Shown here in pieces: positions 49,347 to 59,090 of a DNA stretch of 64,000 nt. The notes under the pieces were generated by a model. The model made no database searches, was not told the origin of the DNA, and was given only the letters and a program-made list of their open reading frames with translations. Made by a program: the position numbers and the translations under genes. The stretch is from Gammaproteobacteria bacterium (GTDB lineage: Bacteria; Pseudomonadota; Gammaproteobacteria; JAUZRS01): assembly GCA_030949385.1 (NCBI GenBank), contig JAUZSP010000009.1:62001-126000 (forward strand). Reading direction: 5' to 3'. How positions within the stretch are numbered: position 1 is the first letter of the stretch; each line of letters begins with the position of its first letter.

Positions 49347-50230
49347 TGGCTTGGTTACAGATCGCCCTCGAGCTGGAGAAACAACAGCTGGAACAGCACG
49401 AAGATGCTCTGCTCAATGCAGGCGCACTCTCCATCACCTACACCGATGCAGCGGATCAACCGCTGCTGGAACCGGCTCCTGGTGAAACCCCCATCTGGCA
49501 ACAGGTGCGCCTGTTTGGTCTGTTCAACGACGACACCTTACCCGAACGGATTTTATTGCAGCTGTGTGTTGAGCTGAATCTGGCGCGTCCACCGGCACAT
49601 CAATTTGAACTGCTGGAAGATCGCAACTGGGTGCGTGCGTGGATGGACGATTACCAACCGATGCAGTTTGGCGCTCAACTGTGGGTCTGCCCCACCACAT
49701 TGCAACCGCCCAACCCGAATGCGGTCAATCTACGCCTCGATCCAGGTCTGGCCTTTGGTACCGGCACTCATCCCACTACCGCCCTCTGTTTAAGCTGGTT
49801 AGCCAACGCGGATTTAGAAGGCAAAAGTGTAATTGATTACGGCTGCGGTTCTGGCATTTTAGCCATTGCCGCGCTGCTATTGGGAGCCAAACAGGCTCAG
49901 GCCACCGACATCGACCCCCAAGCGCTGCTGGCCACGCAGAGCAACGCCGAGTTAAACAACGTTGACTCACGCCTCACCTGTTGTTTGGTGGAAGACTTTG
50001 AAGCGCCAAAAAGTGATCTGGTGATGGCCAATATTTTAGCCGGGCCACTGACCGAATTGGCTCCCCGTTTAGCTGCTCTGTGTACCTCAGGTGGCCAAAT
50101 CATTCTCTCGGGGCTTTTGGCTGAACAAGCAGAAGAGGTACGAAGCGTCTACCAACCGTGGTTTGAACTCTCTCCCACCCAACAACAAGGGGAGTGGATC
50201 TTGCTGCACGGTCTGCGTCACCACGCTTAG
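49346..50230 (+). CDS. prmA: Ribosomal protein L11 methyltransferase PrmA
   Basis: A 294-residue SAM-dependent methyltransferase for L11. The ATG at 49346 shares its A with the accC TAA; the first residues are [16 protein letters not shown]. PrmA features are VRAWMDDYQPMQFG, LDPGLAFGTGTHPTTALCL and the SAM motif VIDYGCGSGILAIAALLLGA, then ANILAGPL. Co-transcribed with accBC. Confidence 0.96.
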   Translation: MAWLQIALELEKQQLEQHEDALLNAGALSITYTDAADQPLLEPAPGETPIWQQVRLFGLFNDDTLPERILLQLCVELNLARPPAHQFELLEDRNWVRAWMDDYQPMQFGAQLWVCPTTLQPPNPNAVNLRLDPGLAFGTGTHPTTALCLSWLANADLEGKSVIDYGCGSGILAIAALLLGAKQAQATDIDPQALLATQSNAELNNVDSRLTCCLVEDFEAPKSDLVMANILAGPLTELAPRLAALCTSGGQIILSGLLAEQAEEVRSVYQPWFELSPTQQQGEWILLHGLRHHA

Positions 50231-50239
50231 GTCTTAATT

Positions 50240-51001
50240 ATGTTTGTTCGCTGCTCCAGCTGCCACACACTGTTTCGCATCACCCTCGACCAATTGGAAG
50301 CGGCGGAGGGTCGGGTGCGCTGTGGCTCCTGTTTAACCGTGTTTGATGCCCACGAAACCTTGCAGGTGTTTGACGATGAGCCAACACAAAAAAGCGCAGA
50401 AGTGGACTCCAAGATAAAAAAACACGCGCGTAAAACAAAACATCAACCCGAAATCTTGCAAGATCGTGCCGATATTCCCAGCATTTTACGCGACGATCTC
50501 CAAAAACAAGAACAACAGCGCAGCCTTGGCCGTCGTCTGTTGCGTTTCAGTCTCACTCTGCTTTTGCTGCTCGTCTTGCTGCTGGCACTGGCCACACAAC
50601 TGTTCTACTTTGAACGTGAGCAACTGGCACAACGTCCCGAACTGCGCCCCCTGTTAGAGCAACTTTGCCACATTCTAGAGTGCCAACTGCCACCGCAACG
50701 CGACCTCAGCAAAATCGAACTGCTGGAGCGCAACGTTTACTCTCACCCCAATATCAAAGGGGCATTAATCATCAATGCCACTTTAATTAACAACGCCAAC
50801 TACCCCCAACCCTACCCTAAGCTGGCCATCAGCATGGCCAATTTACGTGGCCAAACTCTGGTTGGGCGAGTGTTCAAACCCACTGAATACCTCCCCGACC
50901 AACAGCCCGATAAGATGCCCGCTGGAGTCGAAATCAACATTGTCTTAGAGGTCGAAGATCCTGGCCAAAATGCGCTCACCTTCGAGTTGGATTTTCTGTA
51001 A
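50240..51001 (+). CDS. Zinc-ribbon membrane protein with DUF3426
   Basis: A 253-residue protein. The first 35 residues form an MJ0042-type zinc ribbon with cysteine pairs CSSC and CGSC spaced about twenty residues apart; a charged linker follows, then one membrane helix (about residues 104-126, Leu-rich) and a periplasmic DUF3426 beta domain (KIELLERNVYSHPNI, ALIINATLINNANYPQPYPKLAISM). This architecture is regularly found between prmA and dusB-fis in gammaproteobacteria. The function is unknown. Confidence 0.88.
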   Translation: MFVRCSSCHTLFRITLDQLEAAEGRVRCGSCLTVFDAHETLQVFDDEPTQKSAEVDSKIKKHARKTKHQPEILQDRADIPSILRDDLQKQEQQRSLGRRLLRFSLTLLLLLVLLLALATQLFYFEREQLAQRPELRPLLEQLCHILECQLPPQRDLSKIELLERNVYSHPNIKGALIINATLINNANYPQPYPKLAISMANLRGQTLVGRVFKPTEYLPDQQPDKMPAGVEINIVLEVEDPGQNALTFELDFL

Positions 51002-51149
51002 ACGCTACTTTCAGCGCCATTTTGTTGTTTTTTTAAAACAAAAAAAGCCTAACTAGACTGAAAAATCCTAAAATTTCCAACACAAATACGACAAACAAGT
51101 GGCGTAAAGACGACAAAATCAGTACACTTAAGCCAGCTTTAATCAGTGA

Positions 51150-51218
51150 CCATCAACGATAAGAGTGATGGCAATGGATCGCAAAACATTACAAAGGGAC
51201 CCTTGTTGGTCTTTTTTT
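51150..51218 (+). terminator. Two hairpins and a T7 tract in the dusB-fis leader
   Basis: In the 242-bp gap before dusB an inverted repeat CCATCA/TGATGG (51150-51171) is followed by AAAGGGACC-CTTGTT-GGTC and seven T (51193-51218), which can form a short terminator stem with two G-U pairs. It lies 26 bp before the dusB ATG, so it may act as an attenuator or end upstream transcription before a dusB promoter. Stem stability is modest. Confidence 0.4.
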
Positions 51219-51243
51219 CATTTCTGATGCAAAAATCTTAGTT

Positions 51244-52230
51244 ATGCAGATTGGCAATTACACACTGAAAAACAATCTGATCTTGGCTCCCATGGCCGGT
51301 GTCACAGATCGCCCCTTTCGACAGCTCTGCCGCCGTTTTGGAGCAGGTCTGGCGGTGTCAGAAATGACCTCCGCCAACGCTTTGTTGTGGAACAGTAAAA
51401 AAACCCTACAACGCATCGATTTTCAGGGCGAAGAAGCACCATGCAGCGTGCAAATTGCTGGGGGTGAACCTGAAATGATGGCCGCTGCGGCGCGTTTTAA
51501 TGCCGAACATGGCGCACAGATCATCGACATCAATATGGGCTGCCCAGCGAAAAAAGTTTGCAATAAACAAGCAGGATCCGCTCTGCTGCAAAACGAACCA
51601 CTGGTAGAAGAAATTATTAAAGCCGTCGTCAAAGCAGTGGATATTCCTGTCACGCTCAAAATTCGCACCGGCTGGGATCAAGAACACCGCAACGCCCTCA
51701 CCATCGCCCGCATCGCTGAGCAAAATGGCATTCAAGCTCTGGCCATTCATGGCCGCACCCGCGCCGATGCCTATCGAGGCGAAGCCGAATACGACACCAT
51801 TGCCGCCGTTAAACAAGCAATATCAATCCCCGTGATTGCCAACGGCGACATTCGCAGCCCCGAACAAGCCAAAATGGTGCTGGAAAAAACCCAAGCGGAC
51901 GCCATTATGATCGGTCGCGCTGCACAAGGCCGACCTTGGATTTTTGCGGAAATCGAGCATTTTTTAAAAACAGGTCAAACCTTGGCACCTCGCAGCGATG
52001 CGGAAATCAGTGCCATTTTTATTGAGCACCTGCAACAGTTGTACGCGTTTTATGGCGAACATCAGGGGGTTCGCGTGGCGCGAAAACACATCAGCTGGTA
52101 CTGCAAACACAAACCCGACAGTGCTGCGTTTCGAAAAAACATATATAAAATAGAAGAGAGTCAATGTCAGATCGAGCAGGTAAAACGTTTTTTTTCAGAG
52201 CCAACTCGCAACCCTCAGGTAACCGCATGA
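51244..52230 (+). CDS. dusB: tRNA-dihydrouridine synthase DusB
   Basis: A 328-residue FMN-dependent reductase. The start APMAGVTDRPFRQLCRRFGA, the catalytic-cysteine motif INMGCPAKKVCNKQAGSALL near residue 100, LAIHGRTRADAYRGEA and VIANGDIRSPEQA are characteristic. It makes dihydrouridine in tRNA D-loops. Its TGA overlaps the fis ATG as ATGA, the conserved dusB-fis operon. Confidence 0.97.
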   Translation: MQIGNYTLKNNLILAPMAGVTDRPFRQLCRRFGAGLAVSEMTSANALLWNSKKTLQRIDFQGEEAPCSVQIAGGEPEMMAAAARFNAEHGAQIIDINMGCPAKKVCNKQAGSALLQNEPLVEEIIKAVVKAVDIPVTLKIRTGWDQEHRNALTIARIAEQNGIQALAIHGRTRADAYRGEAEYDTIAAVKQAISIPVIANGDIRSPEQAKMVLEKTQADAIMIGRAAQGRPWIFAEIEHFLKTGQTLAPRSDAEISAIFIEHLQQLYAFYGEHQGVRVARKHISWYCKHKPDSAAFRKNIYKIEESQCQIEQVKRFFSEPTRNPQVTA

Positions 52231-52499
52231 ATGATGCAGACAATCCCAATCAAGCTCCCATAGAATCCATCACCCCATTAAAAGTCTGCCTGCAAGCAGA
52301 ACTGGAACACTACTTCAATGCTCTGGGTGATCAACACCCCAGTGATCTCTATAAAATGGTCATTGGTGAAGCAGAACAAGCGCTGTTGGGCATCGTCATG
52401 CAACGTACTCGCAATAACCAAAGCAAAGCCGCTGAGATCCTCAACATCAACCGTGGCACCTTGCGCAAAAAACTAAAAATGTACGGCTTAGAACGTTAA
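52227..52499 (+). CDS. fis: DNA-binding protein Fis
   Basis: A 90-residue nucleoid protein. I start at ATG 52227 (MNDADNPNQAPIES), overlapping the dusB stop by ATGA. The C-terminal helix-turn-helix QSKAAEILNINRGTLRKKLKMYGL is nearly the E. coli Fis DNA-binding segment. Fis bends DNA and activates rRNA and other growth genes; expression is normally growth-rate dependent. Confidence 0.96.
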   Translation: MNDADNPNQAPIESITPLKVCLQAELEHYFNALGDQHPSDLYKMVIGEAEQALLGIVMQRTRNNQSKAAEILNINRGTLRKKLKMYGLER

Positions 52500-52829
52500 T
52501 TTAACGCCCCACCTCTTCAGAGTCTCCTGTCCATCTAGCTTAATCATCACGTCAAACAGCGATGATCTTGCAAAAAAACAGATACGTTTTAGCCAAGAAC
52601 ATCACTGGAAAACAACCTCCCAGCCCATTTTTAGAAAAAAATACCGTACAACCGCTATTCTAGCCAAAATTCATGTTGTTTTACCTGACAGTACAGACTC
52701 TTTCTTAATCAAGAGTTTACAAATAAAACAGGTCAAAATACAGAATATAACTCAACATAACAAGGCAGACACTGGCTTATCACGGATCTGCTTTTTAGCT
52801 GCAAACAGATCGTTTACAAGGACGTTTTT
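52500..52829. other. 330-bp intergenic region between fis and the OmpA-like gene
   Basis: AT-rich, no open frame of note. Directly at the fis stop is a small inverted repeat (CGTTAA/TTAACG). An ATCATC/GATGAT inverted repeat lies at 52543-52566. TTTACA at 52715-52720 with TATAAC downstream could be promoter elements for the OmpA-like gene, but spacing is poor. This gap marks the change from conserved genes to accessory surface genes. Confidence 0.4.
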
Positions 52830-54201
52830 ATGACCCACCCTCAGCATCATGTGCGGACTCTTTCTCTCTCTATTTTCACCCTATTAGCACTCTCACCACT
52901 CACGTCCGCAAACACAGAAAAAGATCAAGGCTCTAACTGGTCGATCAGCGCTTTGGGTGGCATCAGCCTTCTTTCACCCTACAAAAACAGCACCCAGCTA
53001 AATGTTGATAATAATCAAAACGTAGGTTTCTCTCTGTCACTGGATTACCTCTGGAACAAACATTTACTCTTAAGTGGATTTTATCTTGATGCGGGTGGCG
53101 TCGATGTCTCTGATAACAGTGGCTTATTGGGACAACTGAATTATAAATATTACGGCGGCAGCCTCTCTTGGATGCCTTTTTCAGCCCGTAACACCGTCTC
53201 ACCTTATTTAAAAGGCGGCTTACACAGTGTTAAAAACAGCGCCTCCGACACACGTATTCTCTTTAGTCAAAGTTCCAGTGTTGGCACTCACCTCGGAGCG
53301 GGAGCCATCTGGAAGTTCTCTCCCGATTGGCGATTAATTGTTGATCTGAGCAGCTACGGAAAAGACTCGTTTGTCGCCTCAGCGGGATTACGTTATCAAC
53401 TTTTTAACAACTCCAGTAACAAACCCGCCTTCTCTCTCTTTGGCAACGAAGAGAGCAGTAGAAGCGATAACGTTTTATCACGCTCACTCTCTGCTGATGC
53501 TCCTAAAGAGATTATTAAAGTTGATTTAGGCCGCAGTGAAGCGCCCTTTGACCCAGGCTTGCATCGCCTTAATAAAGTAGGCGAAAAAATCTGGTCAAAC
53601 ATGGCTAAGGAATTAAATGAGGCTCAATACAAAGTAGTCGAACTGAGCAGCAAAAACAGTCGGGACAACGATTACTGGGTACGCCAATTAGCCGTTCAAC
53701 GAGCCGAAAGCGTCCAGAGTTTTTTAATCGGCTTCGGCGTCGCTGAGGAGCAAATAGTACTGAGCGGTTTTAATCGCAATGAAACAATACCTGAGCAACA
53801 CACCATGAGCAGCGCCGATTTAGCAGCTGAGAGCCAATGAGCTACTGCAAACAGAAGAACCTTCACCTGAGCTCAGCATTGATGTTGAGCCCTTCGATGC
53901 TTACGCCTATCAACTCAGCAACTCAGCAAAGGCAGCTTGGGCTGCCATAGCCGACCAATTGATTGAACACCCCAATTTACACATTGAATTAGCCGGTTAC
54001 ACCGACACCAGTGGTTCTGACGAGCTTAACGGACAACTGGCACAACAACGAGCCGAATCGGTAAAAGAGCATCTGATGTCACTGGGTGTCAACGGTGATC
54101 AAATTTCTGCTCAGGGTTACGGCGACAGCAGCCCCATCGCAAACAACGCCACCTTTGAGGGGCGCAAACTGAATCGACGTGTTGAGATTCGCAACCGGTA
54201 A
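52830..54201 (+). pseudogene. OmpA-like outer-membrane protein with two C-terminal OmpA domains, frameshifted
   Basis: The first frame (52830-53840, 336 residues) has a signal peptide ending TSA, an eight-stranded-type barrel region (about residues 30-195) and a degenerate OmpA-like periplasmic domain (about 225-325, RAESVQSFLIGFGV). The frame stops at 53840, but the next frame is open from 53824 to 54201 and carries a proper OmpA peptidoglycan-binding domain: IELAGYTDTSGSDELNGQLAQQRAESV, then GYGDSSPIANN and RKLNRRVEI. The break must fall between 53824 and 53837 (gagag stretch), by one extra or two missing bases. Probably it anchors the envelope and may serve the adhesins that follow. Confidence 0.82.
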
Positions 54202-54234
54202 AACTAAACCAGAAGATCAGATTAAAATCTGACC

Positions 54235-54250
54235 GCCTAGTTTAGGCTTT
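54235..54250 (+). terminator. Short hairpin after the OmpA-like gene
   Basis: GCCTA-GTT-TAGGC followed by only three T, just after a perfect CAGATT-AA-AATCTG hairpin (54218-54231). The pair of hairpins lies between the OmpA-like gene and the first adhesin and could end or reduce transcription. The weak T-tract keeps confidence low. Confidence 0.3.
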
Positions 54251-54263
54251 ACAATATCGAGAT

Positions 54264-54345
54264 ATTCAAACGGATTTGACTTTTAAGACGGAGCTTGCCA
54301 CCCATGACCTATCTGATTCTTCAGACCCTTGCTGATGGCCGTACC
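54264..54345 (+). repeat. Adhesin leader repeat, copy 1
   Basis: First of three related segments (others near 58803-58875 and 59008-59090). Shared elements are attcaaacggatttga, aagacggagctt (with the GGAG ribosome site), and the start of the adhesin coding sequence including ctgattcttcag.. and ggccgtaccca. The similarity covers both untranslated leader and N-terminal codons, so it arose by duplication of the 5' end of the gene. Confidence 0.85.
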
Positions 54346-57300
54346 CAGCAGATTCCTGTAACAGAAGGACTCTCGCTCAATGTTCAGCAAGGCAGCAACT
54401 ACAGCCTAATTAAAACAGACACGCAACAGCCACCCAACTGTTTGAAAGTGTTTAAACAGGGCAACACCCTGATCATTGAAAATGATGATAAAAAAGTGGC
54501 TGAAATCAACGACTTTTTCGCCAAGGGTAGTGATGCAACCTTTACCCCTGACAGCACATCGTTGCCCAGCGAAACATCAAACAGTCATCTGCTCAGCAGC
54601 CAAAGCGAAACCCTTGCTGGTGAAGAGGGACTGCTCTGGGCAGCAGAGAGCGACTCATCCTTTCTGGCCTTATCACCCTTAACCCTGCTCGGCGGTACGC
54701 TCTCCGCTGGGGTATTGGCCGCCGGAATCTCCGGCCAAACCACAACTCTGGAAGCGCCCAACAATCAAAATAACCCCAGCGTGACCAATCCCAACGTGAC
54801 CAACCCCGTCTTAGGTACCGTTCGAGTCGCTCTACGCAGCGATCTTGGCATCGCCGGTGATGACATCAGCAGCATCGGCACTCTGAACATCAGCGGCGTG
54901 GATGCCAATGCCGTAATTGAATACAGTCTTGATGGCGGCAGCACGTGGAGCAACACCTTTAACGCCATTGAAGGCCTTAATCAACTTCAGGTACGACAAA
55001 ACGACAACAACGGCAATGTCAGCCCCACCACGGCCTTCAGTTTCACCCTCGATACGGCAGCGCCCAACAGCGCACCACAAACAACCATATCGACAACAGG
55101 AGGACTTATTCTCAACGGCACGGAAGCCGGAGCCACGATAGAATACAGCATCGATGGCGGCAACACATGGACAACCGGCTTCACTCCCGTGGAAGGCGTC
55201 AACACCGTTATGGTTCGCCAAGTAGACATCGCGGGCAACGCCGGCCCCGCTTCCGCTGCCGCCACCTTTACCCAAGACACCATCGCCCCCAATGCCCCCA
55301 GCGCTGCCTTCTCCCTCAGCACGGGACTCACCGTCAGCGGTACCGAAACCGGCGCTCTCATTGAATACAGCATTGATGGCGGCAACACGTGGACAACCAC
55401 CTTCACCCTGTGGCACACGCTCGCGTCAAAGCGGCAAGCAAACAGCGATCAGCTGGTCCTTCGATCAGACCTGATCGCCCACGGGTAATCATCAGCGGCC
55501 CGCGCTCTCCGCAGATTGATGGCCACCTTCCCCTGAAGGCACACGCAGAGACACCGGTATACGCCGCTCCGCAACGCGCTCCCAACGCTCCCAGCGTAGC
55601 TCTGACAACAGACTCAGGTGTGATTGGCGATGGCATAAGCAACGTTGGCACGTTGGCCGTTTCAGCTGAAGCGGGAGCTTTGGTGGAATACAGTGTCGAT
55701 GCCGGTGTAACATGGACAAGCAGCTTTAACGCGGTTGCGGGGCTCAACAACGTTCAAATACGCCAAAGCGACACCGCAGGCAACATCAGCCCAATCACTT
55801 CATTCAGTTTTACCTTTGAAACCCTCGTCGCCGCTCCAACGGTCACCTTGACCAATGACTCAGGCACACTTGGAGACGCCATCAGCAACATCGGCAGCCT
55901 CAATGTCGGCTCTGTTGTCGGTGCTCTGGTGGAGTACAGCGTTGATGCCGGAGCCAACTGGACAACCACCTTCACGGCCACCGAAGGCCTGAATAACGTC
56001 CTCGTTCGCCAAAGCGGATCTTTCCGGTAATATCAGCGCCGCAACGCCGATCAATTTCACCCTTGATACCCTCGTGATAACACCCACTCTGACTCTAAAT
56101 GCAGATTCAGGTCTGCTCGGTGATGGCATTACCAACAGTGGCCTAATCAACACCACCGGCGTAGAGGCCGGAGCCAGCGTGGAATACAGCGTCGATGCCG
56201 GAACAACGTGGACAGCCACCTTTGTCGCCATCGAAGGTGCTAACAGCGTCATAGTGCGTCAGACCGACGTCGCCGGTAACATCAGTCTACCTTCAGCTCC
56301 ACTCAATTTTATTCTTGACTCGCTACTGCCCATCACCCCCACGGTGGCGCTCAGCATCGACTCCGGCCTCATTGGGGATGGCATCAGCAACAACGGTGCT
56401 GTCACCGTCACCGGCTTGGAAGTAGGCGCACTGCTGGAATACAGCATCGACACCGGTCTGAGTTGGACACCCACTTTCGCCGCCATTGAGGGTAATAACA
56501 GCCTCATGGTGCGTCAAACTGATGTGGCAGGCAATGTCAGCCTGCCCTCCGCAGCACTGGTTTTCAACCTAGACAGCCTCGCCCCCCTCACTGCCCCTGT
56601 CGTCACACTGACCACCGACTCCGGCATTGTCGGAGACAACATCAGCAACGTCGGCACCCTCAATATCAGCGGCACTGAAATAGGCGCAACCGTGGAATAC
56701 AGCGTCGATGCCGGTGTGACATGGGCAACCACCTTTACCGCTGTCGCTGGCCTCAATAACGTACAGGTACGCCAAAGCGATGCCGCCAGCAATGCCAGCC
56801 CCGTCACCCCTTTCAGCTTTACTTTTGAAACCTTAGTCGCCGCTCCAACAGTGGCTCTAAACACAGACTCGGGCATCGCTGGAGATGCCATCAGCAACAT
56901 CGGCACGCTTAATGTCACCGGCCTTGCTGGCGCGTTGATTGAATACAGTGTCGATGCCGGTCTCACATGGACAGCCACCTTCACCGCTGCCGAAGGCAAC
57001 AACAGCGTCATGGTGCGTCAAACCGACATCGCCGGTAATATCAGTCCCGCCTCTGCTGCTCTGGTCTTTATCCTAGATACCGCAGCGCCTCTTGCTGCCC
57101 CCAGCATCGCTCTGACCACCGACTCCGGTGCCTCTGCCGTTGATGGCATCAGTAATGTCGGCACCCTCACCACCACTGGTGTGGAAGCAGGAGCCACAGT
57201 GGAATACAGCGTCAATGGTGGAATCAGCTGGACAGCCAATTTCACTGCTACCGAAGGCAACAACAGCGTTCAGGTGCGCCAAACCGACATCGCCGGTAAT

Positions 57301-58716
57301 ATCAGCCCCGCTTCCTCAGCGCTTAACTTTACTCTGGACACCGCCGCGCCTCTTGCTGCCCCCAGCATCGCTCTGACCACCGACTCCGGTGCCTCTGCTA
57401 CAGATGGCATCAGCAACACCGGCACCCTGACTACCACTGGTGTGGAAGCGGGAGCCAGCGTGGAATACAGCGTTGATGCCGGTCTCACATGGACAGCCAA
57501 TTTCACTGCTACCGAAGGCAACAACAGCGTTCAGGTGCGCCAAACCGACATCGCCGGTAATATCAGCCCCGCTTCCGCAGCGCTTAACTTTACTCTGGAC
57601 ACCGCAGCGCCTCTTGCTGCTCCCAGCATCGCCCTAACCACCGACTCCGGTGCCTCTGCTACAGATGGCATCAGCAACATCGGCACCCTGACTACCACTG
57701 GTGTGGAAGCGGGAGCCAGCGTGGAATACAGCGTTGATGCCGGTCTCACATGGACAGCCACCTTCACCGCTGCCGAAGGCAACAACAGCGTCATGGTGCG
57801 TCAAACCGACGTCGCCGGTAATATCAGTCCCGCCTCTGCTGCTCTGGTCTTTACCCTAGATACCGCAGCGCCCTTAATCACCTCCGTCACCCCCGTGGAC
57901 AACGCCACCGCAGTGGCATTAGCCGATAACATCGTGCTCAACTTTGACAGCAACGTACAGGCAGGCAGCGGTAACTTTGTCATCAGTGACGGCGCGGGAG
58001 ACACACGAACCATTGCCGTGACCGATGCGACTCAAGTCACCATCAGCGGCAACAGCGTCACCCTAAATCCCAGCGCCGACTTGGCAGCTGGAGTCAATTA
58101 CAATGTCACCTACGCTGCCGGTGTCCTCAGCGATGCCTCAGGCAACGGAATTACCGCCCAAGCCGATCCACTGGCACATAATTTTGATACCCTTGCCTTC
58201 GCAGGAAACTCATCTGTGGTGATCTTCGACTTGGTAAACGGGGTCAGCTCCAACCATTCAGGACGCACCTTTGATCCTAACGTTGCTTACACCATTCAGA
58301 TTATTATTGATCCAACCGCCGTGGCCTTGAACACCACCCCCGCAGCAGGACTCACTGCTTCATACGGTACATGGTCGGGTGGCGGCTCACTGGGAGCCGA
58401 CGACACCTTAAACTTTATCAGCGGGGTAAACGGAGCAACGGGTGCCGACGTTATTGGCTTTGTTAGCAACGTCGGCACCGTGGCACAGCCGGTAAGTCAA
58501 GTCTCCTCATACCCCTCATTGCTGGCAGCCTGGACCTCCTCTCAACTCGCCCTGTATGCCGATAACAACGGTACCGTCGGGCGTTTTATGAGCGGTCAAA
58601 TTCAATTCGCCAATGTCTGGACGGGATCCTGGAGCACCCTCGGTGCAGGCAGAGATCCAGGCAATACCATGATCCCTCTGCCTGCGGGACTTTTAACCAG
58701 TCAAGGATTAGTTTAA
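54304..58716 (+). pseudogene. BapA-type giant Ig-repeat adhesin 1, with two frame breaks
   Basis: Begins MTYLILQTLADGRTQQIP; residues 1-90 resemble the BapA/Bap prefix domain (LKVFKQGNTLIIEN, AEINDFF), then a hydrophobic Gly/Ala/Leu stretch, then about twelve Ig-like repeats of 75-87 residues (pattern DSG...DGISN.GTL..TG.EAGA.VEYS.D.G..WT..F.A.EG.N.V.VRQTD.AGN.S) and a Big_5-like domain (ITSVTPVDNATAVALADNIVLNF) before a unique end. Frame breaks: one C missing at 55406-55408 and one extra G at 56016-56017; correcting both gives a single frame of roughly 1470 codons. No signal peptide is seen, fitting type I secretion, but no RTX calcium repeats are visible. Start ATG 54304 follows GGAG. Confidence 0.8.
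57060..57880 (+). repeat. Near-identical 261-bp tandem repeats in adhesin 1
   Basis: Three successive Ig-like units spaced exactly 261 bp (87 codons): gactccggtgcctctg recurs at 57121, 57382 and 57643. DNA identity between them is much higher than between the other repeats of the same gene, which shows recent duplication or gene conversion. Confidence 0.9.
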
Positions 58717-58802
58717 TAAAAAATAAGATTAAAAAACCCTTTATCTGATTTTAGTAAGGTTTATGTATGATGGTATAACTTAAGATCCTGCCCAGCGACA
58801 GA

Positions 58803-58875
58803 ATTCAAACGGATTTGATATTCAAGACGGAGCTTGACCCCATGGATCATCTGATTCTTCAAAACCTATCTAACA
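58803..58875 (+). repeat. Adhesin leader repeat, copy 2
   Basis: Repeats attcaaacggatttga, aagacggagcttga and catctgattcttcaaaacc of copy 1 almost base for base. It leads into a 48-codon remnant instead of a full adhesin. Confidence 0.85.
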
Positions 58876-58988
58876 CCTACAGAAAACAGACCAACAAAAC
58901 CAAGAGATTCTCTCTTGGCATTCATCAGGGCATCCAATACGCCCGCAGCAACAAACGAACTCAGCAGCCCACGAAAAATCTACTTTAA
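58842..58988 (+). pseudogene. Truncated remnant of an adhesin N-terminus
   Basis: A 48-codon frame that reads MDHLILQNLSNTY... and ends TQQPTKNLL-stop. Aligned with the two flanking adhesins it keeps LILQ-x-L at residues 4-9, QG near residue 29 and TQQP near residue 40, exactly spaced, but the intervening residues have diverged and no repeat region follows. It has its own copy of the leader and GGAG ribosome site. I read it as a decayed third paralogue or a duplication scar between adhesins 1 and 2; a translated 48-residue peptide is possible but less likely. Confidence 0.7.
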
Positions 58989-59007
58989 ATTTCATAAAGT
59001 AGCCCCC

Positions 59008-59090
59008 CAATGGATTTAATACTTAAGATGGAGCTTTAACCTCATGACCTACCTTATTCTGAAAACCCTTGCTAATGGCCGTACCCAACA
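59008..59090 (+). repeat. Adhesin leader repeat, copy 3
   Basis: A more diverged copy (tggatttaatacttaagatggagcttt, then atgacctaccttattctg and ggccgtacccaacaaatt) directly before adhesin 2. The coding part is closer to copy 1 than the leader part is. Confidence 0.8.

Noticed and set aside
51040-51065. AT-only inverted repeat (TTGTTTT/AAAACAA) after the zinc-ribbon gene, as a terminator
   Set aside because: The stem has almost no G-C pairs and would be unstable; not listed as a feature.
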